From Mesorhizobium sp. NBSH29 (GTDB taxonomy: Bacteria > Pseudomonadota > Alphaproteobacteria > Rhizobiales > Rhizobiaceae), in assembly GCF_015500055.1 (NCBI RefSeq), contig NZ_CP045492.1:1684501-1748500 (forward strand): DNA of 64,000 nucleotides, in the 5' to 3' direction. How positions within the stretch are numbered: position 1 is the first letter of the stretch; each line of letters begins with the position of its first letter. A program made the position numbers and the translations under genes. The notes beneath the pieces were generated by a model. It did no database searches. It saw only the letters and a program-made list of their open reading frames with translations, and was not told the origin of the DNA. Of the stretch, positions 25,696 to 34,649 are shown one piece after another.

Positions 25696-25914
25696 ATGAC
25701 CAAAACCCCGGCCAACGTCACGCCGCTGCGCCCCAAGCGCCCCTGTCCGATTTGCGGCAAAACTTCCCTGCGCGAACTTTTCCCGTTCTGCTCCACCCGC
25801 TGCAAGGATATCGACCTGTCAAAATGGCTCACCGGCAGCTACGCCATCCCGGTTAGGGATGACGAAGACGAGGAAGGCGACGGCACCACGAGCCGCCCGG
25901 AGACCGAAGGCTGA
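25696..25914 (+). CDS. yacG: DNA gyrase inhibitor YacG (zinc protein)
   Basis: A 72-residue zinc-ribbon protein with CPICGK and [14 protein letters not shown] giving the four cysteine ligands, then the family's acidic tail. E. coli YacG binds GyrB and blocks DNA binding. It follows maf by 14 bases and ends the housekeeping block just before tRNA-Phe. Confidence 0.94.
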   Translation: MTKTPANVTPLRPKRPCPICGKTSLRELFPFCSTRCKDIDLSKWLTGSYAIPVRDDEDEEGDGTTSRPETEG

Positions 25915-26057
25915 GCGCGCGCTGGAATTAGCCCGCAAAACATCCGTCGGTGGCTGGACAGGTCGATTTCACATGCTATAACCCACGCGCTTTCGGGCGG
26001 CAGAAATGATCTGCCGCAGAAGGGGAAACCAAGCCCTTCAGATGCCGAAAACAGGAT

Positions 26058-26133
26058 GCCCAGATAGCTCAGTTGGTAGAGCAGCGGATTGAAAATCCGC
26101 GTGTCCGTGGTTCGAATCCGCGTCTGGGCACCA
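26058..26133 (+). tRNA. tRNA-Phe (anticodon GAA), CCA encoded
   Basis: A complete 76-base cloverleaf: acceptor GCCCAGA/TCTGGGC, D arm GCTC-AGTTGGTA-GAGC, anticodon stem GCGGA/TCCGC with loop TTGAAAA, T arm CGTGG-TTCGAAT-CCGCG, discriminator A and encoded CCA. Confidence 0.98.
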
Positions 26134-26181
26134 CCTACTTCAAACCACACCAGTTCTCTTTCAGCCGTCACGTCGCTGGCG

Positions 26182-26592
26182 TCACCAGCTTTTCAGGATG
26201 ATCTGGCATCGGGCACTGGCGACCATCGGGCTGGTGCCGATTTTGTCGTTGAGGCTGCTGAGTTCAGCAAGGCTCGGAAGCGCCACCGTCATCACCGCAT
26301 CGATCTCGCCTGCCAGCGAGTGAACAGCCGTGACGCCCGGCAATGCGGCAAGCCATCCCAGAGCCTTGTCGCAAGGCCGTTCCGCAATCGCCACGAAGAT
26401 CATCGCCCTGGCCATCCCGCCGTCTTCAGCCGTGATTGCACGGTAGCTTTGGATCACCCCGGTCGCCTCCATCCGGGCGATCCGGTCCTGCACGGCGGTC
26501 CGGGAGAGCGCGATCTCCCGGCCGATTGCTGCCGCCGACAAGCGAGCGTTTTTTTCGAGCAACGCCAAAATGCGTTTGTCTGTCCGGTCCAT
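26182..26592 (-). CDS. Lrp/AsnC family transcriptional regulator
   Basis: A 136-residue regulator with an N-terminal HTH (MDRTDKRILALLEKNARLSAAAIGREIALS, recognition helix about residues 30-45) and a C-terminal RAM ligand domain (from about 65). The ATG at 26592 starts the usual family N-terminus; a nine-residue extension to 26619 is less likely. It is divergent from the cupin gene with a gap of about 100 bases, so it probably controls that gene and itself. Confidence 0.9.
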   Translation of the reverse strand: MDRTDKRILALLEKNARLSAAAIGREIALSRTAVQDRIARMEATGVIQSYRAITAEDGGMARAMIFVAIAERPCDKALGWLAALPGVTAVHSLAGEIDAVMTVALPSLAELSSLNDKIGTSPMVASARCQIILKSW

Positions 26593-26696
26593 ACTAAATT
26601 CCCCCGAAGTGCAATCCAATGACGACGTTGTGCAAGCGGACCGCCCGCCATTCCTGGCCTATGGTTCTGCCATCTGCTTCAGGAGAACACTGTGCC

Positions 26697-27008
26697 ATGC
26701 GCACCATCAAGCCCAAGAATTTCACCGGCTCCCGTGCCTGGGAGGCGCTGGACGTTGAGACAATTGACCAGGCCACCATTCGTCTCCATTGGACCGATCA
26801 ACCCTACAAATGGCATGTGAACGATGGACCGGAGGTTTTTGTGGTCCTCGACGGCGCCGTCGACATGTACACGCGCACCAATGGCGAAGAGAAAATCCAC
26901 ATTCTGAACGTAGGCGATATTTTCCATGCACAAGATGGCGACGAACATGTTGCACATCCGGTGGGAATAGCACGCATCCTTGTGATCGAGCGCGCCGGCA
27001 GCGTGTAG
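26697..27008 (+). CDS. single-domain cupin protein
   Basis: A 103-residue small beta-barrel of the cupin fold (GPEVFVVLDGAVDMYTRTNGEEK, then GDIFHAQDGDEHVAHPVGIARILVIER). The usual two-His-Glu first motif is degenerate: HVNDGPEVFVVL keeps one His and one Glu, and the second motif keeps a His in EHVAHP. It may bind a metal or a small ligand; no reaction can be assigned. AGGAGA stands 10 bases upstream. It is divergent from the Lrp-type regulator. Confidence 0.83.
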   Translation: MRTIKPKNFTGSRAWEALDVETIDQATIRLHWTDQPYKWHVNDGPEVFVVLDGAVDMYTRTNGEEKIHILNVGDIFHAQDGDEHVAHPVGIARILVIERAGSV

Positions 27009-27018
27009 CTACCCACTG

Positions 27019-27579
27019 TCATGGCAGCTCCGCGAAAAGGTAACGCTGGATGGTTGATCCTATCATGGAGATAGCAGTCTCGGGCGCCACGTCCTCATCG
27101 GATAGTTTGAGCACGTAGCGCGCATAGGCAAGGCCCAAGATCTGTGTTGCGATAAGGCCTGCACGTTCTCGTGCCCGTCCCGGCCCCGCTATTTTCTCCA
27201 CCATGGACGAAACCTGCTCGGCAAGAATTGCCCGTATGCGCGCAGCCGCTTCCTCATTGGTGGCCGCAGTTCGGATGAGGACCCGTAGCAGGTCGTCTTC
27301 CTCGCGACCTTCCCATCGTGCAAAGAAATGCGCCACCAGTGTTCGACCGATGGAATCGCGCTCCACGCCCGACAGATCTGGAAAGCTGAGGTCAATCGCA
27401 ACAGCTTTGGCAAAGAGTTCTTCCTTGCCCCCGAAATACCGGTTGATCAGCGCCGGATTTACGCCTGCTTCGCCCGCGATCTCGCGAACCGTGGTCCGCT
27501 CAAAACCATTGTTCGAAAAAGCTCTACGTGCCGCCGCAATCAAACGGGATCGCGTTGCCTCGGCATCTCTCAGCGCCAT
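27019..27579 (-). CDS. TetR family transcriptional repressor
   Basis: A 186-residue repressor with an N-terminal HTH (residues about 10-55, ending NPALINRYFGGKEELFAKAV) and an all-helical ligand domain. It is divergent from an FAD monooxygenase gene; the 83-base gap between them contains two similar imperfect inverted repeats that are likely its operators. It therefore probably represses itself and the monooxygenase and is released by the substrate of that enzyme. Confidence 0.92.
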   Translation of the reverse strand: MALRDAEATRSRLIAAARRAFSNNGFERTTVREIAGEAGVNPALINRYFGGKEELFAKAVAIDLSFPDLSGVERDSIGRTLVAHFFARWEGREEDDLLRVLIRTAATNEEAAARIRAILAEQVSSMVEKIAGPGRARERAGLIATQILGLAYARYVLKLSDEDVAPETAISMIGSTIQRYLFAELP

Positions 27580-27590
27580 TTGACCTCCAT

Positions 27591-27606
27591 GTAAACATCT
27601 GTTGAC
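27591..27606. promoter_or_regulatory. candidate TetR operator A
   Basis: GTAAAC-ATCT-GTTGAC: six-base arms with one mismatch around a four-base spacer, beginning 11 bases upstream of the tetR start codon. It has the same 6-4-6 layout and the same left arm as operator B. Confidence 0.5.
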
Positions 27607-27626
27607 TTAAGCATCCCGCAGCGCTA

Positions 27627-27642
27627 GTAAACGCATGATTAC
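27627..27642. promoter_or_regulatory. candidate TetR operator B
   Basis: GTAAAC-GCAT-GATTAC: the same left arm and 6-4-6 layout as operator A, again with one arm mismatch. It lies 20 bases before the start of the FAD monooxygenase gene, where binding would block its promoter or early transcription. Confidence 0.5.
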
Positions 27643-27662
27643 ATCTCCATGGGAGAACCGCA

Positions 27663-28805
27663 ATGGACGCTATCACCACACAGGTTCTGATTGTAGGCGC
27701 CGGGCCAGCCGGCCTGGCAGCCGCGATAGGGTTGGCGGAACGTAAGATTGATTTTGTCATCATTGACGCACTTCCCGAAGCACAGAACACCTCGCGAGCC
27801 GCCGTCATTCATGCCGCGACACTGGAGAGCCTACGAGCGCTGAAAGTTTCTGACAGGCTGATCAGGCAAGGCATCAAGGTGCCCCATTTCCGCATTAGGG
27901 ATCGCGACTCAGTCCTGCTCGAAACAGATTTCTCTGACCTATCTACGCCGACACCGTTTGCACTTATGATCCCGCAGGACGAGACGGAACAGATACTCAT
28001 CGACCGTCTTTCAGAGTTGGGACATCAGGTGCTGCGGCCTGTCGAATTCGCCCGCTACGAAACCCATTCGCAAGGCATCCGCGCCAGTTGTACCGGCAAG
28101 CAGGACATCACAATCGACGCGCGCTACATGGTGGGCGCAGATGGCGAAAAGAGCGCAGTGCGATCCGCTGCTTGCATAGCTTTCCCTGGCAACACCTACG
28201 GATCGTTCATGCTGGCCGATGTGCGGATGAACTGGCCGATTGATCGCAACGAAGTGACGTTGTTCTTTTCGGGTGCCGGAACGCTTGTTGTCGCACCTAT
28301 GTCGCGCGAGCGGTATCGCGTTGTCGCACAATGGGGCGACGCACCGTCCACCCCCACAATCAATGACGTGCAAAACATCATTGACGCCCGTGGACCTCGT
28401 AGTGGGGTCCATGTTCGTGAACTGATTTGGGGATCGCGTTTTCAGGTCCACCACAAGCTGGCTGACCGTTTTCAGGAAGGAAATGTGCTGCTTCTGGGTG
28501 ACGCGGCACATGTCCACAGCCCGGCTGGTGGCCAGGGCATGAACCTCGGCTTACGGGACGCACAGGCATTGAGCAGCGCCTTGGGCGAAGCACTGAGGAA
28601 TGGGTCTGAAGCCGCGTTGCGCAGCTACGCGCAAGAACGCCGGCAGGCAGCAGCCGAGGTGCTGAAGATGACCGACCGCCTGACGAAAGTTGCAACGATG
28701 GGCAATCCCGCTGCAAGATGGATCCGCAATCGCCTGATCGCTGCCCTGGGCACGCTGCCGGTTGTCAGGCGCGCTGCAGCACGCAGGCTCGCCGGGTATA
28801 GCTGA
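27663..28805 (+). CDS. FAD-dependent aromatic/phenol-type monooxygenase
   Basis: A 380-residue group A flavin monooxygenase. The FAD motif VGAGPAGLAAAIG is near residue 9, the DG motif MVGADGEKSAVR near 155, and the GD motif GDAAHVHSPAGGQGMNLG near 280. All three family fingerprints are present. The family hydroxylates aromatic rings or related substrates with NAD(P)H and O2. It lacks the extra C-terminal thioredoxin-like domain of phenol hydroxylases. It is divergent from a TetR repressor with paired candidate operators; the substrate is unknown. Confidence 0.89.
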   Translation: MDAITTQVLIVGAGPAGLAAAIGLAERKIDFVIIDALPEAQNTSRAAVIHAATLESLRALKVSDRLIRQGIKVPHFRIRDRDSVLLETDFSDLSTPTPFALMIPQDETEQILIDRLSELGHQVLRPVEFARYETHSQGIRASCTGKQDITIDARYMVGADGEKSAVRSAACIAFPGNTYGSFMLADVRMNWPIDRNEVTLFFSGAGTLVVAPMSRERYRVVAQWGDAPSTPTINDVQNIIDARGPRSGVHVRELIWGSRFQVHHKLADRFQEGNVLLLGDAAHVHSPAGGQGMNLGLRDAQALSSALGEALRNGSEAALRSYAQERRQAAAEVLKMTDRLTKVATMGNPAARWIRNRLIAALGTLPVVRRAAARRLAGYS

Positions 28806-28813
28806 GGCGCCGT

Positions 28814-29821
28814 TCAGATTTCAGTCCTAGACGGCCGGGCATTCTTCCCCACCAGCGCTGCCTCCCAGTTCAGCGCGTCCGACACGATCCCGTCGAGATC
28901 ATCATGGGCCGGCTCCCAGCCGAGTTCGGCGCGGGCGCGGTCGGAATTGGCGACGACGGCGGGTGCGTCGCCGGGGCGGCGAGGCGCCATGGTGACGGCG
29001 AGTTCTTTGCCGCTCACGCGCTTCACGCTGTCCAGCACTTCAAGCACCGAATAGCCGTGGCTGTAGCCGCAATTGGCAATCAGGTTGCCGCCGCCGGCAC
29101 GCAGCCGTTTGAGTGCAAGCCTGTGCGCGGCGACGAGATCGCTGACATGGATATAATCGCGAATACAGGTGCCGTCGGGCGTTGGATAATCGGTGCCGTA
29201 GACCTGCATGCCGGCGCGCTTGCCGAGCGCTGTTTCGCAGGCGACCTTGATCAGATGCGTGGCACCCGGCGTTGATTGCCCGGTGCGGCCTTTCGGGTCG
29301 GCGCCCGAGACGTTGAAATAGCGCAGCGCCGTATAGGTCAGGGGATGCGCGGCGGCGGTGTCGCGCAGCATCCATTCGGTCATCAGTTTTGAGACCCCAT
29401 AGGGCGATTCCGGGGCAAGCGTTGCCTCCTCGCGCACCGGCTCCAGTCCTGCGCCACCGTAGACGGCAGCCGTCGACGAAAAGATGAAATGCGGCACGCC
29501 AGCTTTCACCACGGCTTCCAGAAGCGTGCGCGTGTTCGACGTGTTGTTTTCGTAATAGCCAAGCGGGTCGGCCACCGATTCCGGCACCACAATGGACCCG
29601 GCGAAATGGATCACCGCGTCGATCGGATGTGTTTTCAGGATGTTGGATACCAGCGTCATGTCGCCGACATCGCCGACGATCAATTGTGCCTCTGGCGCAA
29701 TCGCCCATTCAAAGCCGGTCGAGAGGCGGTCGAGTACAACCACGTCCTCGCCCGCATCGAGCAATTCCCAAACCATGTGGCTGCCAATATAGCCGGCACC
29801 GCCTGTGACCAATACGGCCAT
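28814..29821 (-). CDS. galE: UDP-glucose 4-epimerase
   Basis: A 335-residue extended short-chain dehydrogenase that interconverts UDP-glucose and UDP-galactose, providing UDP-galactose for polysaccharide synthesis. It has the NAD motif TGGAGYIGSHM, the catalytic serine/threonine in FSSTAAVYG, and the YGVSK tyrosine-lysine pair. The C-terminal substrate region includes RRPGDAPAVVAN. Length is normal. The polysaccharide locus 2.3 kb downstream is a probable consumer of its product. Confidence 0.94.
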   Translation of the reverse strand: MAVLVTGGAGYIGSHMVWELLDAGEDVVVLDRLSTGFEWAIAPEAQLIVGDVGDMTLVSNILKTHPIDAVIHFAGSIVVPESVADPLGYYENNTSNTRTLLEAVVKAGVPHFIFSSTAAVYGGAGLEPVREEATLAPESPYGVSKLMTEWMLRDTAAAHPLTYTALRYFNVSGADPKGRTGQSTPGATHLIKVACETALGKRAGMQVYGTDYPTPDGTCIRDYIHVSDLVAAHRLALKRLRAGGGNLIANCGYSHGYSVLEVLDSVKRVSGKELAVTMAPRRPGDAPAVVANSDRARAELGWEPAHDDLDGIVSDALNWEAALVGKNARPSRTEI

Positions 29822-30012
29822 ATAGACCCCCTCTCAAACGCCCCGACGCCCGGGTTTTCGCGGTGAACCTAGGCGCGAACATTTAAAATTCGGTGCTTCG
29901 CTGCCAATCCGCCTCCACAGGGCTTTCGGGCGTGGCATTTTGACCCCGCTGTTCCAATGGACGCCAAACCGCATGGCCATTATGATCAGCCTACTAAAAA
30001 CCGGGAAGTCAG

Positions 30013-31290
30013 ATGAATTATCAGCGGTTCTTCGAGGAAGCGATCGACCAGATCCATGGCGAACGGCGCTACCGCGTTTTTGCCGATCTGGAGCGTATTG
30101 CCGGCCAGTTTCCCAAGGCGATCTGGCGCTCCGGAAGCGACACGAAGGAAATCACCGTCTGGTGTTCCAACGACTATCTTGGCATGGGCCAGCACGCCGA
30201 TGTCATTGCGGCCATGCAGCAGGCTGCCGGCAAGATGGGCTCTGGCTCCGGCGGCACGCGCAATATTTCTGGCACCAATCATCCGCTGGTGGAGCTGGAG
30301 ATGGAGCTCGCAGACCTTCACGGAAAAGAATCCGCGTTGGTCTTCACCTCCGGCTTCGTTTCCAACGAAGCGTCGATTTCTACCATCGCAAAACTTCTGC
30401 CCAACTGCCTGTTACTTTCAGACGAGCTGAATCATGCCTCAATGATCGAGGGCGTGCGTCGCTCGGGCTGCGAAAAGAAGGTTTTCAGGCACAATGATGT
30501 CGCGCATCTGGAAAGTCTGCTCCAGGCGGCCGGACGCGATCGTGCCAAACTGATTGTGTTTGAATCAGTCTATTCGATGGATGGTGACATCGCACCGATA
30601 GCGGAAATCGCCGACCTTGCCGAAAAATACAACGCCATGACCTATATCGACGAGGTCCATGCGGTCGGCATGTATGGGGCGCGGGGCGGCGGTATCACCG
30701 AGCGCGAAGGACTGGCAGACCGTATCGACATCATCGAAGGCACGCTTGCAAAAGCGTTCGGCACGCTGGGCGGCTATATTACCGGCACGCGCAGTGTGGT
30801 CGACGCGGTGCGCTCCTATGCGCCCGGCTTCATTTTCACCACGGCACTACCGCCCGCGATTGCGGCGGCCGCGACTACCTCGATCCGGCATCTGAAAAAT
30901 TCCGGCGCTGAGCGCGAACGCCAGCAGTTGCAGGCCGCGCGAACCAAGAAGATCCTGTCGGAAGCAGGCCTGCCGGTATTCGCATCCGAAACTCATATTG
31001 TGCCGGTGCTGGTGGGCGACCCGGAGCTTTGCAAGCTGGCGACGGACCGCCTGCTCGGTCTGCACGGGATCTATATCCAGCCGATCAACTACCCGACGGT
31101 GCCGCGCGGTACCGAACGCCTGCGCATCACGCCGACGCCCTTCCATTCGGATGCCTTGATCGAGACACTGCGCGATGCGCTTGTGGAAACCTGGAACACA
31201 CTGGGCATTCCCTATGGCACCTCCGGTCAGCCGGAAGTCGCCAAGTCTGACCGGATCATTCCGCTTCTGGTGCCCAAATCAGGCGGGTAA
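30013..31290 (+). CDS. hemA: 5-aminolevulinate synthase
   Basis: A 425-residue PLP enzyme that condenses glycine and succinyl-CoA to 5-aminolevulinate, the alphaproteobacterial route to heme. PLP Lys247 sits in [14 protein letters not shown], the [17 protein letters not shown] segment is intact, and [12 protein letters not shown] carries the PLP-binding aspartate/histidine. Length and N-terminus match the rhizobial and Rhodobacter enzymes. It is convergent with proC. Confidence 0.97.
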   Translation: MNYQRFFEEAIDQIHGERRYRVFADLERIAGQFPKAIWRSGSDTKEITVWCSNDYLGMGQHADVIAAMQQAAGKMGSGSGGTRNISGTNHPLVELEMELADLHGKESALVFTSGFVSNEASISTIAKLLPNCLLLSDELNHASMIEGVRRSGCEKKVFRHNDVAHLESLLQAAGRDRAKLIVFESVYSMDGDIAPIAEIADLAEKYNAMTYIDEVHAVGMYGARGGGITEREGLADRIDIIEGTLAKAFGTLGGYITGTRSVVDAVRSYAPGFIFTTALPPAIAAAATTSIRHLKNSGAERERQQLQAARTKKILSEAGLPVFASETHIVPVLVGDPELCKLATDRLLGLHGIYIQPINYPTVPRGTERLRITPTPFHSDALIETLRDALVETWNTLGIPYGTSGQPEVAKSDRIIPLLVPKSGG

Positions 31291-31320
31291 CCCTGATTGG
31301 GTCGCTGAGTCCAGTTCTGC

Positions 31321-32133
31321 TCAGCCCAGCTCGACTGACCGCTTTCGCGCCGCCTCGACGGCTTCAGCCACCAGTTTTTTCAACCTGTCATCACCCATTA
31401 GAACCGACAATGCCGCTGCCGTTGTCCCGTTCGGGCTGGTTACCTGCTGGCGCAATGTGGCCGGCTCATCGGAACTTTCTGCGGCAAGACAAGCGGCTCC
31501 GTATACGGTCTGCATTGCAAGCAGCCTGGCCGTCTCTTGAGGCAGCCCGGCGGTCTCGCCTGCAGCACTCAGCGCTTCGATAAAATGGAAAATGTAGGCA
31601 GGCCCCGATCCTGAAACGGCGGTAACGGCATCCATCTGGGTTTCGTTATCGATAGACGTCACAGCGCCGCTGGCCGCCAACAGATCGGCAACAAAACTCT
31701 GCGCAGCCTCGCTTACTTTACCATTGGTCACTGTTACCATCATCCCCTTGCCGATAGCCGCCGGCGTATTGGGCATACAGCGAACCATGGCGATCTCAGC
31801 GCCCAGCATGTCCTCGAAGCGGGCGATCGGCGTGCCGGCGGCGATGCTTAAAAAGGTCGTCGCGCCTTCAGCAAAGCGCTTGTAGGCCGGTACGACGTCG
31901 CCCATCGCCTGCGGCTTGACAGCAAACACCACTAGCGCCGGCGCAAGATCTACAGGCAGTGCGTCGGAACTGGCAAAAGCGTTGGTGCCAAGCGTCTCGG
32001 CGCGCTGGCGCAGCGGCTCGTTGGGCTCCACCACCCAGACATCATGCGCTGCCAGCCGGCCAGATTTCAGCCAGCCTGCCAGCATGGCAAATCCCATATT
32101 GCCGCATCCGGCCAGCACCACGTTTTGTGTCAT
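31321..32133 (-). CDS. proC: pyrroline-5-carboxylate reductase
   Basis: A 270-residue enzyme that reduces 1-pyrroline-5-carboxylate to proline with NAD(P)H, the last step of proline synthesis. It has the N-terminal Rossmann motif LAGCGNMGFAMLAGW and the C-terminal family signature DAVTAVSGSGPAYIFHFIEAL, followed by TLRQQVTSPNGTT. Length is typical. Confidence 0.95.
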   Translation of the reverse strand: MTQNVVLAGCGNMGFAMLAGWLKSGRLAAHDVWVVEPNEPLRQRAETLGTNAFASSDALPVDLAPALVVFAVKPQAMGDVVPAYKRFAEGATTFLSIAAGTPIARFEDMLGAEIAMVRCMPNTPAAIGKGMMVTVTNGKVSEAAQSFVADLLAASGAVTSIDNETQMDAVTAVSGSGPAYIFHFIEALSAAGETAGLPQETARLLAMQTVYGAACLAAESSDEPATLRQQVTSPNGTTAAALSVLMGDDRLKKLVAEAVEAARKRSVELG

Positions 32134-32165
32134 TTTTCCTAGTCCTGTTACAGTTCGGGAGAACT

Positions 32166-33506
32166 CTATCGCGGCTGGTGTCCGGTGTCATCGGGCCGGG
32201 ACCGATACGGGATCCGCGCAACGACGCGTAGTCCGAACACGGCCAGGATGAAGAACAGCCATACTGGATCGGCACGCCGGAAGAAAATGGATTCCAGAAA
32301 GGCGTTGAGCGTGGTGAACAGCAGGATCATCATGAAGAAGTCGGCCAGATAGATGTTTTCCTTCAAATTCGGCGTGCGCATGTAATCGAAGAGCGGCACA
32401 ATAAGGAAAGTGATCGCAGCGACCGCCAAGGCCGGTAGCCCCATGATGACGGCAATATCCAGATAGCCATTGTGGCCGTGCACAATGCCGCGAATATCCC
32501 AGTCCTGGTCGAACGACCGATCCATTTCGGTGATGAAGGGCGTTCCCCAGAAGCTTTCATATCCATAGCCCCACCATGGCTGGTGCATAATCATCTCGCC
32601 GGAAAACTTCCACAGTGCCGTACGGCCCGTATAGGTGAGGTCGGGCGCGACCGTACTGGCGAGATCGGTCAATGCCGGAATGAAGACAATGCCGATGGTG
32701 GCAAGTCCCGTCAGCACGATGGCGACGGTAAACAGAAGTGGCGTCAAAAATCGCATGCCGATAATGCCTGGCAACATCACCAGCCCAACAGCCAACGGCA
32801 CCAGCCCTACAGTCGTCTTGGAGCCCGTATTGGCCATGAAAATGATCGCTGTGATGAACAGTATCCCCCCGGCCTGCTTCCACCCGCGTCGAAACAGATA
32901 GAGCCCGCCAAAGCTGAAACAGGCCATCACTGGTCCGGTCAGGTTTTTGTGCTGGAACACACCGCGCCAGAAGCCGGCATGCTGCGGCTCCAGGGAGTTG
33001 GCGGTGTGTCGGGCAATGTCCGGAAACACGATCAGCCCGGCATAGCTGAGGAGGATCACCGCAAAGCCGGCAAACGCAAGTGAGGTGGAAAACGCATCGG
33101 CATCGCGCGGCACCGCCAGCACGGAGACCATCGCAAGCAAGCCGATAACCGTGAAAAAAGCCGCGCGCATCGCCGAGGATGGATCGGCTGCGTGCAGCAC
33201 CGAAAGCAGCAGGAATGCCAGAAGCAGTAACCACCAGGGTGAGAACAGCGCCGCCAGCACGCGCCGGTCGGTAAAGGCGAGCAGCGAAAACAGGGACACC
33301 GCACCCAGCGAGCCGAAACCCAGTTGGTTGACGACATCGCCGCCTTCCATCGCCTCGTCTCCAATCAACTGGAACGGACGAAATCCGACTAGCGCAACGG
33401 CAAAGATCAACGAAGTCAGCAGGATGCCGATCCGTCTGACCGGAAACCGGTCGCGAATGGCGTCGAGCTCAGTTCTTTTCAGGCTGCCGGTATTGCTCAT
33501 TGGCAT
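32166..33506 (-). CDS. O-antigen ligase/Wzy-type polysaccharide polymerase (ExoQ-like)
   Basis: A 446-residue inner-membrane protein with about eleven hydrophobic segments and a large periplasmic loop (about residues 300-345) of the Wzy_C type, containing YTGRTALWKFSGEMI and WWGYGYESFWG. Such proteins polymerise or ligate undecaprenyl-linked glycan repeats on the periplasmic side. HGHNGYLDI follows the loop and fits the ExoQ branch of exopolysaccharide polymerases. A second ATG at 33500 is possible. The start lies within the end of the GT2 gene (38-base overlap), so the two are co-transcribed. Confidence 0.87.
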   Translation of the reverse strand: MPMSNTGSLKRTELDAIRDRFPVRRIGILLTSLIFAVALVGFRPFQLIGDEAMEGGDVVNQLGFGSLGAVSLFSLLAFTDRRVLAALFSPWWLLLLAFLLLSVLHAADPSSAMRAAFFTVIGLLAMVSVLAVPRDADAFSTSLAFAGFAVILLSYAGLIVFPDIARHTANSLEPQHAGFWRGVFQHKNLTGPVMACFSFGGLYLFRRGWKQAGGILFITAIIFMANTGSKTTVGLVPLAVGLVMLPGIIGMRFLTPLLFTVAIVLTGLATIGIVFIPALTDLASTVAPDLTYTGRTALWKFSGEMIMHQPWWGYGYESFWGTPFITEMDRSFDQDWDIRGIVHGHNGYLDIAVIMGLPALAVAAITFLIVPLFDYMRTPNLKENIYLADFFMMILLFTTLNAFLESIFFRRADPVWLFFILAVFGLRVVARIPYRSRPDDTGHQPR

Positions 33507-34467
33507 ATCCGAATTCCGCCAGCACCCGGCCTAGCGCGACATAGATGGGATAGAGCCCGGTCGACAATGAGCCGGTTCGGGCAAGCCTCACCGTTCCGCG
33601 AAGGGGCGAGGCGGCCAGCAGCGCCAGGCTCCTGGCAAATACTTTTGCGCCCGCAAACGGCGTTCCGGCGAGCTTCTTCTTTTCTACCAGGGTCGAGATG
33701 ACGCCGTTGCGCAGCGCACGCGAGCGGATCCACTCAGCCTCAACGCGGCGCGCTGGAACAGTCTCCAAAACTTTCGCCTCTGCACACCAGCCAAGGGCAA
33801 AGCCAGCCTGCTTTGACCGGCTCAAAAAGTCCGAATCACCGCCGCCCATAAAATTGAACCGCAGGTCGAGAAAGGGTGGACCCATGCGCTTCAACACATG
33901 ATGGCCAATCAACAAATTGCCGGACGAATAGAGCGCATTGACCAACCCTGTTTCGCGGTACGGCGGCGCAAAAACCGGATGCGCGGCCCATCTGTCTTGC
34001 GCGGGATCAGCGAACACCGGAACCTGAGGTCCGCCGACAATATCGGCACCCAGCGTCTCACTGGCAGCGCACATTTTTTCCAGCCAGTCAGGGGCAGCCA
34101 GTTCATCATCGTCAATCACCAGAAGATATTTGAAGTTCGGAAACTGCGCCATTGCGGTCTGCCAACCGGCATTATAGGCGCTGCAATTGCCGCGCTCATG
34201 AGCCACGATCAAAAGCCCGTTCACAGTATCGTCTTCGAACAGCGGCTGTGCGGCACCTGCGCCTTCGCGTGCCTCCGCCTCGTTTTCCATGACGATCACG
34301 GCAAAGCATCGCCCGGTTTTTTGGGCACCGAGCGATGCCAGCGTCTCCAGCAATTGTTGCGGACGGCGAAATGTCGGCAGTGTTACCACCACCTCGATAG
34401 CCGCGGGCGACAGGCCCGGCGACCTGGCCAGAATCGAGATGGAACCGCTGGACGGATGGTGATTCAT
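33469..34467 (-). CDS. glycosyltransferase family 2
   Basis: A 332-residue GT-A fold enzyme. The N-terminal nucleotide-sugar domain starts with VVVTLPTFRRPQQLLETLASL, the metal-binding DDDE motif is in YLLVIDDDELAAPDWLEKM near residue 112, and GGGDSDFLSRSKQ carries a further acidic motif. It adds a sugar to a lipid-linked glycan at the cytoplasmic face. The ATG at 34467 is preferred; the frame runs open to 34545 without family likeness. It is divergent from the GT4 gene, and a perfect TTAA-N7-TTAA site lies in the gap. Confidence 0.88.
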   Translation of the reverse strand: MNHHPSSGSISILARSPGLSPAAIEVVVTLPTFRRPQQLLETLASLGAQKTGRCFAVIVMENEAEAREGAGAAQPLFEDDTVNGLLIVAHERGNCSAYNAGWQTAMAQFPNFKYLLVIDDDELAAPDWLEKMCAASETLGADIVGGPQVPVFADPAQDRWAAHPVFAPPYRETGLVNALYSSGNLLIGHHVLKRMGPPFLDLRFNFMGGGDSDFLSRSKQAGFALGWCAEAKVLETVPARRVEAEWIRSRALRNGVISTLVEKKKLAGTPFAGAKVFARSLALLAASPLRGTVRLARTGSLSTGLYPIYVALGRVLAEFGYANEQYRQPEKN

Positions 34468-34514
34468 GCCCTGCCAAATCTTGAAAGTACAAGGGCGATG
34501 AAATCCTGTTTGGT

Positions 34515-34529
34515 TTAACGTCCCGTTAA
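34515..34529. promoter_or_regulatory. perfect CtrA-like box (TTAA-N7-TTAA) in the polysaccharide promoter region
   Basis: TTAACGTCCCGTTAA matches the full CtrA consensus TTAA-N7-TTAA. It is the core of a longer perfect palindrome GTTTAACG-TCC-CGTTAAAC (34513-34531). It lies between the divergent GT2 and GT4 genes, 48 bases from the GT2 start. CtrA is the cell-cycle master regulator of this order; binding is inferred. Confidence 0.55.
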
Positions 34530-34649
34530 ACACCTTGGAAAACACCGAGACAGCTTAACGCAGTGCTATTATGGAGCCGCGATTTTCCTCCGGCCTTTAA
34601 TCAACATTTCATGGCGATTTGCTATGTCGCAGGCAACAGGAAGATTATG

